From Lentzea terrae (GTDB lineage: Bacteria; Actinomycetota; Actinomycetes; Mycobacteriales; Pseudonocardiaceae): 64,000 nt of DNA. Location of the stretch: positions 121,708-185,707 of the forward strand of contig NZ_QFWW01000020.1 in assembly GCF_003265345.1 (NCBI RefSeq), in the 5' to 3' direction. Within the stretch, counting starts at the first letter, position 1, and each line of letters begins with the position of its first letter. Position numbers and translations under genes: made by a program. Positions 62,401 to 64,000 of this stretch are shown here, piece after piece. Below the pieces are notes generated by a model that was given only the letters and a program-made list of their open reading frames with translations, made no database searches and was not told the DNA's origin.

Positions 62401-64000
62401 TCCGCAACGTCCGGCGCATCCGCCGACGCGAGCGGACCATCCGCGGCTGGCGGCACAGCCGAACGATCCGCATCCCGCGACGCCGCCACACCATCCGCAG
62501 CCGACTCCTCACCCGTCGACGCGCCCGTGCGACCCTCGACCTCCTTCGACTGATCCGTCGAGGTGGCTCGGCGATCCACGGCATCCATCGACTGATCGCC
62601 GGCCGCCGTCCGGTCACCCCGCGCGGGCGCCATCTGCTCACCGACCTCGCGCGCCACCGACGACGGTCGGCCGCCGGCTTCGTCCGAGGCAGTCGCGCCG
62701 TCGCGAGACTGGGCCGGGGCAGTACCCACCTCGCCGGAACGCGTGGCCGACGAATCCGCTCCGGCCGAAGTGCCGTCGTCGGAGTGCTCCTGCGAGCGCC
62801 GCGAATCCACAGCGCCGTCAGGCTCGACCGTGCGAGCAGACCCGTCGCCGGCGGACCGGACGTCCTCCACCGGCGCATCGCCCGTCGTGGTCTCAGCCGA
62901 CCTGCTCGGCGCCGCGCCGTCACCAGCCGTGGTGTCCCCTGCCCGAGGCGCATCGACCTGGCTCCGCCCGTCCAGCGCCGTCTTGACTTCCAGCGGAGTC
63001 CGGACGTCGTGTGGCTTGGACGCCTGCTCCTCCCCGACCGCCGATTCCCGCGCCCCGCCACCGGTCCGAGCCTGTTCGGTCGTGCGGTCCGCCGCGGTGT
63101 CGCCCGCGCCTGTGCGGCGGGGACTCGTCGACTCGGCGTTCCGATCGGAAGGCGGAGGCGTGTCCCCTCGGTCCGACGAGCCACGCGTCGGCTGCTCAAC
63201 GGGCTTGTCCGCCGTCGGCGTGGCGTGCGAACTCCGCGACTCAGCCGTCCCCCCAACCGACTCACGGGCAGAAGTACCAGCCGACGCGCGTCCCTCGCTG
63301 GGCGACACGGGCTCGCCCGCGCCACGACCCGGCCTCGCGCCGGCGTCCACGGCTTGACCACGGGACTCCCCAGGCACAGCCTCACGCCCGGACTGCCCTT
63401 GCGATCCAGTGAGGTCGCTCCGCCCCGCAGGCGAGGAGGGGGTCGTCCGCACCTCAGGCGTCGAGCTCGTGGACGGACGCTCTGGCGACGCCCCAGACGA
63501 ACGCTCAACCGACGAACCCTGCCCAGCACCACGCTCAACCGACGACACGCCCGACGGACGATCACCCGAAGCAACAGCAGGCCGCTCACCAGGCGACGCC
63601 CCGTGCCGCTGCTCCACCGACGACGGCCTCTCCGGCGACGTCACAGACGAACGCTCGACGGGAGACGCACTCATGACAGGACGCTCACCAGACGAAACCG
63701 GCCCAGCACCACGGTCAACCGACGACGTGCCCGATGGACGATCACCCGACGAAGCAGGAGCAGACCGCTCACCATGCAACGGCCCAAACCGTTGCTCCGA
63801 CGAGGTACCAGCAGCCTGGCCGGACGAGCGCCCAGTCGACGACGCGGCAGACGACTGCTCACCCGACGTCACCCCATGCCGCTGCTCCGACGGCGCCAGT
63901 GACGGCGAGGGTGCCACCGACGACGGCCTCTCCGGCGACGTCACAGACGAACGCTCGACGGGAGACGCACTCATGACAGGACGCTCACCGGACGACGCCC
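47439..64000 (-). CDS. Giant modular T7SS-linked protein with tandem CHAT/caspase-like ('lonely Cys') modules (N-terminus off window)
   Basis: A single open frame of 5,519 codons to the window edge; the true start is beyond 64000, and the ATG at 63974 is internal to a repeat. In N-to-C order: Ser/Pro/Glu/Arg low-complexity repeats (64000-61300), beta-rich modules (61260-56560), acidic linkers, four 'prefix + CHAT-like' modules (55400-53340), a glycosyltransferase-like segment (53050-51100), four more CHAT-like modules (50990-49815 and 48990-47860) with a 26-residue repeat array between the pairs, and a short helical tail. Modules 1, 6 and 8 keep both His (THG) and Cys (VCN/ICY); the other five have lost them. 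There is no transmembrane helix. This matches the style of giant actinobacterial polymorphic toxins or effectors with autoprocessing peptidases. Function is inferred. Confidence 0.85.
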   Translation of the reverse strand, partial: ASSGERPVMSASPVERSSVTSPERPSSVAPSPSLAPSEQRHGVTSGEQSSAASSTGRSSGQAAGTSSEQRFGPLHGERSAPASSGDRPSGTSSVDRGAGPVSSGERPVMSASPVERSSVTSPERPSSVEQRHGASPGERPAVASGDRPSGVSSVERGAGQGSSVERSSGASPERPSTSSTPEVRTTPSSPAGRSDLTGSQGQSGREAVPGESRGQAVDAGARPGRGAGEPVSPSEGRASAGTSARESVGGTAESRSSHATPTADKPVEQPTRGSSDRGDTPPPSDRNAESTSPRRTGAGDTAADRTTEQARTGGGARESAVGEEQASKPHDVRTPLEVKTALDGRSQVDAPRAGDTTAGDGAAPSRSAETTTGDAPVEDVRSAGDGSARTVEPDGAVDSRRSQEHSDDGTSAGADSSATRSGEVGTAPAQSRDGATASDEAGGRPSSVAREVGEQMAPARGDRTAAGDQSMDAVDRRATSTDQSKEVEGRTGASTGEESAADGVAASRDADRSAVPPAADGPLASADAPDVADRSTASTDVPEVVDRPAASTDAPRTADRSTAASDVPVVAERRVGSADVPEVVDRSAAATDAPGVVDRSAASADVPVATDRSTAASDVPVVAERRVGSADVPEVVDRSAAATDAPGVVDRSVASADVPVATDRSTAASDVPVVAERRAGSADAPEVVDRPAAADAPRAVDGPLVSADSPKAADRSTAATDGPKAADRPATSADRPASPSRGDRVGVDEQRPTTSSGPERSTAGQNVQQRPVTTGGRAATSSGAEQVATSSQGRPDTETRPVEQSERGRTATSQTTPSTTTTTAQTTPSASQSARPASSPEHASLVPGPLDAVNPPSARRAEEPGQPAQASEITPERQPDTTPQTPEQQPPNPPAGPATPADRVERAKVERPKVDGNIDGKAVREAIVGLLNLKDSRSDRVLKALIEQQFSDDNLKKHFHRAVDGGLIVDLGSRRRSAPQIRLDVTSLGTPPSSPTRTTADFSSSHSRDPQKTTLSNARALVTTGERTFRIPFKIAALTFKFGGIFNARGSDITLTSTTKGETKVEQSAVPGEKAQHDVQFTITARKPRTPSFLPLQPVKKTDNVSVPVTLVWPESTRSATPEAAAATRLERPQDVVHADFAGLGDIYHAVEKQLGGFPPSSRGARGLRDWLHTLPATAPELLSGKPQRASFNLPGRKGRTEIIVSVTEPKTTHPGSQADGTITRSREADAETSSGETVTRRRGGAIGLQIGTFQKSVNPGGGIGPTLGFYRSTATESRVTQTVHEEFSSTYTGPVTRQDVRFEFVVRVGDGQHRAETPTSERGEGRPSVADDHDMSRPENSDGRKAKPVDPAKVRHYEPDTVLKVDGKATVWSKPHDAAATGSETTAARPADESPAVPPGVDTSRVLDRVDADHRLPEETISHLTGAVIHRLEADGLVRTGQLAEVEQSFRRFLEDHAHDLVRGGDGVRFPLKAIHGSAPDVFVRARPDLSQPKYAGVVESETGTGKVRGEHSDSIEVGKSTEVSASVAGSGTLAKKNEYTRTGAVTIGYEGTFKDAKQIKHELGHEQGTASERPLHRVRFPAEFEIRFGGRWAEPGEPMHAEAAHRFRSEIEVVASERPVPLDDSAGATPAGDTTPDWHDGEPQQLQDQRRAYLPPRVELDSLKPVPEMLGTVASMIDAPKEASWLTYVTAPLSGSHPARFDEHKGLGPASRQEGKLDERNAARNALEAFTSTSSRAARFERAARGEDFVVLKSHNRPGAVANRERTARVELATELANPRIVAVDAAHKFSAGDVTGSGVTRKETDSHGVKARVDFGNSFPVGADKATPTVVANASGGYLWGKEGTQGDTVRSTATATRSERGYLVSFDATHKVHTRSQHTWHDIAGFGHQWPVPVREETKWVHVPDAATVWVPASEIHRVGELLEGDLAKLDPAEADLYHRENAADSTAGEPARDAGEESAPRDEQPERDDLRPPADVGRGTGRVEVYRPESGKELLAQIASRLADWTNQPEALRPAGLVDLARQLVGGPSRRQVEFEPVNDRLVSDVLGPRLVGADFNAALREMLGNGLPIFLPGRRALGKIEQLVVLTAELGDGHYHRTVTGEKVDVELKTTDSSGKKTNRGWVVEGGLGFTAGRARPGGFGWGLTQGGALAHTRKGEIEIGQEHGEKVTFTNEADSVEFLHDLKVKMEVYSYARSGAYRSLLPGARRMADHFEGTFELSGAVRSSVPVDEAVSLVGRDPRPPLSEAEGSLRDWQGQEGRERGLSDDAVVRPFDAPKLNDAIRSLAGGGNGRPMMSPRAIHELQAATTSPMLRAHLGGLLSAGGHEVPLSSGGVKNVRISLDTVKRELVEVLEKPATPTVTDKGTAAYTRSAKVELKGSSSSTANEPQLRGTVQRPSETVHDVGLKREWERSVAGESSTTKEKDDPSTQDGAENRRYLVRLTPTWEITPGYRSSRAPGEWSAPIRTEADRPVLIETNREGLRRLGLDDPAAAALDPAEGAGSSRAGDAVEGAGSSRAGDAVEGAGSSRAEDPAEGTGASRADEPAWMRDGHERQPLETIPEEDELDAAGSEREHDAAVEGRAVAAPAGLRTVSDGDGTRSPVRESESGSASRASDVESESGVGGGDRSPAREGDVESGRGSGDASPVREGGSPSRVSDVESESGVGGRDRSPARESASDTQAVADSGRGAEAEPSRVDSTSSRESELADVPGRVDESATSSESARSADETGREAPRRGTTLADFLLQERETERTSSQRESADALESPSRREPSDEQETPGQQESSNQPESSNQPESANQPESSNQPDSASRPESANQPGPSSTPEPAARPAAAESSTTPHRPERTPKRPFLRQVRSLLGFDRSRTVEGVTLSGVDQATGRHISFTSADVRFRRIEGRDGGTVGLSFSEDLRNEGDGHLGTMTHRERTILLPEGVRTAEESSRAAAAGQARSVRTPWPERSFYVSTHGYPNAFGVDLKDGRWVHVSGTDFGHLLNDLRPFRKAFDSARPEALTLLVCNVGQIDAPGGAAHDLQQALGQFGRRQPVVAATKPMGSTSDPNSGTWGTYITDGGQWRVLSSGPAQVLGTDVQGRRRAFDADSVEATPVVRDGRTIGVSFRPDEAHIPDRAPGSDRTLFVDADPTGDGRFVVHTPDGPLAVDGSTFGRIAASSQVFRDAVAQERPEALVTANPAADFAATVHREFGTPVFEPKQDGGWSMHSPDGPMVSGIDDAGHRRLVHADDVRSAPLHQDGRQVGVSFHDESAHPVIEQREDSFVIAADGTPDAVRVQLQDGTHLRLGGEEFAHLVAATRPFNDVLADPARAAGVTGFTLVASGTGAGLAHDFQAALAETHGHLQPVTAAIEGGAWRSFPDGPLEPMRGWDPVTETHGWFSPNTVDATPLEVDGRVVGMSFHPDPRAAQDWVAGPGRDVSERVPGDDTGLDGARQIGDVSTRPAPWTSRTFFVDAVSGDDGFLVTADGAHRYVNADDFARVVANSEAFQRAVRDGNGDSVTLLASTTGTGATAESFRRTLADEFGFDGPVHAPTADLELRTSGGESGTVLHEGGDWRTLPESEDAASRRAEGEFFNEPRGDDGAGPSHQQETLGKRPRDDDSSDSGDEWSSSDDEQPAKRTRYEDVVLQGPRVELSSLDAANVVHNAAFDGLAHGPVRLPGKAEYLDLIEAGVRENKPISFVVTAIVGFGGLEDLPAVLDGMMDGARDADGKVAFVFGVNAKAGNEAALHQALAEAAPIVRDRAEPIALVPLVWDAKSFPYGDMRNRTIDSPAGRWAVGAMVGQGTHPYLAVQDFDAGSRALRTGEHVFTHVNDLLRMGGPDEGVRAGRPLMISGGYRVGDGAALVRDTAAKIDSWEQKLGQDATAKEKEAVRKARGKVEDPGFAEEFARLIDEDMRARDRQVGAHELLPYTPEPNLFVDAVAIMADPTVRFGQGAAEYTNLGRTMNTLYAEELTQHYGEKLGRPGEEPDAVVERARVEAQNNRHPLRGPAFTTDFLGGAIETDLSRLAFGWVKDGKLPQSHLDLTTVVNRFFGGDNPQADRAAKKGIKLADYRKDFSKKEHEAREPQQIAAAWTVPASDVLHLGGGDHNTLNRAISAPLQGEFSGVSAGVQGEHKTVAAHVLATSDTSTAMARALGLIRHEHLPAAPSAPPGSLYRAVDPAHADRLRKSVIETAAGAPPKTAAAIASFVQNHPYEHHGHLVNALIQHHTRVDDADPAENARAGHADDLVARLIATDLKNDIVIHQPDGSTTTHAPFTGKAGRKPVHITHHVDADGRHTYTPGAPSGAGSSAFQHSASGAGVTFHTTRAAHMPVAQQVPAGSFSPVRADVPLSGFDTTTGGPVGFRTSDVQINPLRDNNNRVVGATFWSGGEAVRDEGWVRSPQAQAWPANTFFVSGPSDARNAGVWLADGRLVSLDGPGLARMLNDVQFFRSAVDANRPPTFALLMSESAAVNGPGGLAAEFQATLANEFGYRQSAAGPTRPMDRAALDGALVPDGSPWREVRVLPVINDVPLAALDQQGNPVTFRSSQIDVVPMENRGSVIGAVFLDGPLRDHDLRWGSREQSDYALINRAPGDARGAGTDAVPRPWPQNSFYVATHGSPQQTALVHLHDGTPLYVDGATFARLLGDLVFFHHAMQRNQAEALTMIICYPALVAGPGGLAHDFQRALQWEFGYAQPVHAATDIVGTLPQDDGTSAASVENGGFWRRFPPLPVAALPADPFGSAAGRPFDPAELARDPFGMQDVLDDLPTSPFTPSGDAFDAAGMVEDLVGPEGPARVDEYDPTESLNLPDDLFDRRESSTLRDEPYDPTESLNLPDDLFGGRESSGLRDEPYDPTESLNLPDDLFGGREPSGLRDEPYDPTESLNLPDDLFDRREPSGLRDEPYDPTESLNLPDDLFDRREPSTLRDEPYDPTESLNLPDDLFDRRESSPYDPTESLNLPDEDDLFHSSSRAVLDGGQFRHSGPTGPVHAPDAQPSQAAPRDAVRADVPVAGLDTTTGRPTTFRASEAQIAPLVRGNRVVGATFFQGPEAVRDENWVRSGAAPQNTFVVSGLGNAQVVGVRLNDGRTVALDGANLARLLNDVQFFREAVEANQPETFGMLVSEASRVKGRGGLAADFQSTLASEFGYRQSAVGPTRQVDRAALDTPAARIGGRWRELHVSPVVDDVALLARTRQGVRVGFRSSQVDVVPIEYRGSVTGAVFLDGELRQHDLRWGSREQADYALINRPADNPGAPDAVPRPWPQNSFFVATHGTQHQTALVHLVDGTALQVDGATFARLLGDLVFFRIAMQRNQAEALTMIICYPALVAGPGGLAHDFQATMDREFGVEQPVHAATTEVSTLLLDEGTAGTSVENGGVWRRFPPEPVAEPEFDAAGMVDDLVGPDVLADRLDTLNLPDEDDLFHSLGSTSEVLHALVLQAIQLEVASTFGQDGPLVVSALTGQAGESGAAQELERALAQWLGGEAGAPGWRHLAPGPVSDSPQAQDSPPARAKSLREFLNSEHGR
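47860..48990 (-). repeat. CHAT-like modules 7 and 8 (duplicate of 49815-50990)
   Basis: Module 7 (VRADVPVAGLDTTTGRP to about 48480) lacks the catalytic pair: it reads FVVSGLGNA and MLVSEAS. Module 8 (about 48470-47860) is intact: VATHGTQHQ with His codon at 48201-48203 and MIICYPALV with Cys codon at 48048-48050. The pair is closely similar to modules 5 and 6, so the whole two-module block was duplicated. A copy of the FDAAGMV-DLVGP and LNLPDEDDLFHS linker follows. Confidence 0.75.
49130..49620 (-). repeat. 26-residue (78-bp) tandem repeat array in the giant protein
   Basis: About seven tandem copies whose core is PYDPTESLNLPDDLF followed by a charged linker (DRRE.S.LRDE). The DNA period is exactly 78 bp (same hexamer at 49207, 49285, 49363). 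Copies are nearly identical at the DNA level, indicating recent expansion or gene conversion. It is coding, not CRISPR: there are no unique spacers and the period is a multiple of three. Confidence 0.9.
49815..50990 (-). repeat. CHAT-like modules 5 and 6
   Basis: Module 5 (VRADVPLSGFDTTTGGP, FFVSGPSDA, LLMSESAAV) lacks His and Cys. Module 6 is intact: VATHGSPQQ with His codon at 50163-50165 and MIICYPALV with Cys codon at 50010-50012, followed by GPGGLAHDFQ. Each module is a beta-rich prefix (x-DxxGxPVxFRSSQxxVxP) plus the alpha/beta peptidase-like unit. Confidence 0.75.
51100..53050 (-). other. Glycosyltransferase-like segment followed by OTU-like segment in the giant protein
   Basis: From about 53050 down: ISFVVTAIVGFGGLEDLPA, a strand-loop VAFVFGVNAK, then SFPYGDMRNRTIDS and PYLAVQDFDAGSR, a DxD-like metal motif, then GRPLMISGGYRVGDG; this order suits a GT-A nucleotide-sugar fold. 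Near 51500-51100 lies PPGSLYRAVDPAHADRLR, LVARLIATDLKNDIVIHQPDG and a final His-rich strand, recalling OTU peptidases but with Ser where the OTU Cys (D-x-C-L/F) is expected. Both assignments are tentative. Confidence 0.4.
53340..55400 (-). repeat. CHAT-like modules 1 to 4 of the giant protein
   Basis: Module 1 is intact: SFYVSTHGYP with His codon 55086-55088 and LLVCNVGQ with Cys codon 54936-54938. Module 2 (54620-54320), module 3 (54170-53880) and module 4 (53610-53340) keep the fold pattern and the GLAHDFQAAL-type helix or a relic of it but have lost both catalytic residues (for example VASGTGAG and LASTTGTG in place of the Cys loop). Each is preceded by a prefix with the G-R-x-x-G-V/M-S-F strand. 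Confidence 0.7.
55540..55640 (-). repeat. Six-residue SNQPE-type repeats
   Basis: About six tandem 18-bp units coding for variants of SSNQPE/SANQPE between the acidic linker and CHAT-like module 1. They predict a flexible, Pro/Gln-rich spacer. Confidence 0.8.
56360..56510 (-). repeat. 12-residue (36-bp) GAGSSRA repeats
   Basis: Four tandem units of the type VEGAGSSRAGDA, nearly identical at the DNA level, in the acidic linker after the beta-rich region. Confidence 0.8.
56560..61260 (-). other. Beta-rich module region of the giant protein
   Basis: Begins with a helical segment (VREAIVGLLNLKDSRSDRV, ALIEQQFSDDNLKKHFHRAV), then about five stretches of alternating hydrophobic/polar strands interrupted by Ser/Thr/Gly-rich hairpins (for example RFEFVVRVGDG, GAVTIGYEGTFKDAKQIKHE, VEGGLGFTAGRARPGGFGWG, RYLVRLTPTWEITPGY). 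The strand lengths and amphipathic hairpins recall aerolysin/pore-type or autotransporter-like beta modules, but no family is recognised. Confidence 0.4.
61785..62440 (-). repeat. 13-residue repeats with 156-bp higher-order period
   Basis: Units of 13 residues such as RSAAATDAPGVVD and RRVGSADVPEVVD; four different units make a 52-residue block repeated at a period of exactly 156 bp (same motif start at 61955, 62111, 62267). Further diverged units flank it. The Ala/Ser/Asp/Pro composition predicts an extended stalk. Confidence 0.9.
63614..63989 (-). repeat. Direct repeat with 300-bp period at the window edge
   Basis: The 76 bp at 63614-63689 are repeated without change at 63914-63989, exactly 300 bp apart (100 codons), inside a Ser/Glu/Arg/Pro-rich region (ERSSVTSPERPSSV, SSVERGAG). 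The repeats continue past the window end. Confidence 0.9.

Noticed and set aside
61439..63589. Minus-strand 716-codon frame within the giant gene region
   Set aside because: Arg-rich alternative frame of the repeat region; it has no domains and arises from the repeat structure.
63972..63974. ATG 63974 as start of the giant protein
   Set aside because: The frame stays open to the window edge and the residues before it (SSGERPV) match an internal repeat, so the ATG lies inside a repeat unit.

Overview
The window is high-GC DNA with frequent GTG/TTG starts, short leaders and many ATGA/GTGA gene overlaps. The content points to an actinomycete, most likely a Pseudonocardiales-type filamentous genus: PaaX, IclR, LacI and MerR regulators, an XRE/DUF5753-type regulator, a secreted GH6 cellulase, and a type VII secretion-associated giant protein. 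I saw no rRNA, tRNA, CRISPR array, transposase or attachment site. It looks like ordinary chromosome with one extraordinary locus at the right end.

Layout. (1) 1-6774 is a divergent catabolic island: an FAD monooxygenase/OYE fusion (cut by the left edge), aryl-CoA ligase, TesB thioesterase and cupin on the minus strand; a Rid-family protein, FAH-family hydrolase and PaaX regulator on the plus strand. This fits aryl-CoA (anthraniloyl- or salicyloyl-CoA type) degradation. (2) 6776-11596 is a MerR-controlled run encoding a MerR regulator, a VIT/vWA protein and a GH94-like carbohydrate enzyme. (3) 11663-16824 holds a frameshifted lysyl-oxidase-like gene, an Asp23-domain protein with a long acidic repeat tail, a membrane protein, a GNAT and a BMP-type lipoprotein. 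(4) 16878-22669 is a second CoA-linked catabolic operon (PaaX2; SDR, amidohydrolase, MaoC hydratase, MHS transporter, CoA ligase). Its promoter shares a motif with the first island, so the two probably form one regulon. (5) 22766-29755 holds a GT1 glycosyltransferase, a GNAT, an FAD oxidoreductase/membrane protein/TetR/XRE run, a GH6 cellulase and a small gene graveyard. (6) 29760-36523 is a glycerol regulon: glpD, two glpK paralogues, glpF and an IclR regulator with palindromic operators. (7) 36530-46745 holds aminopeptidase P, a LysR regulator, an M9-type collagenase, two MFS exporters with a divergent LacI regulator and operator, a sulfite-oxidase-fold enzyme and a secreted FG-GAP protein.

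(8) 46844-64000 is the standout. A T7SS-associated small gene overlaps the end of a single open frame of more than 5,500 codons whose N-terminus lies beyond the right edge. The giant protein has a repeat-rich Ser/Pro/Asp N-terminal region, several beta-rich modules, a glycosyltransferase-like segment with a DFD motif, a possible inactive OTU-like segment, and eight copies of a 'beta prefix + CHAT/caspase-like' module. Only three copies keep both the His (THG) and the Cys (CN/CY) expected of a cysteine peptidase dyad. It resembles actinobacterial giant 'lonely Cys'-type polymorphic toxins or secreted effectors.
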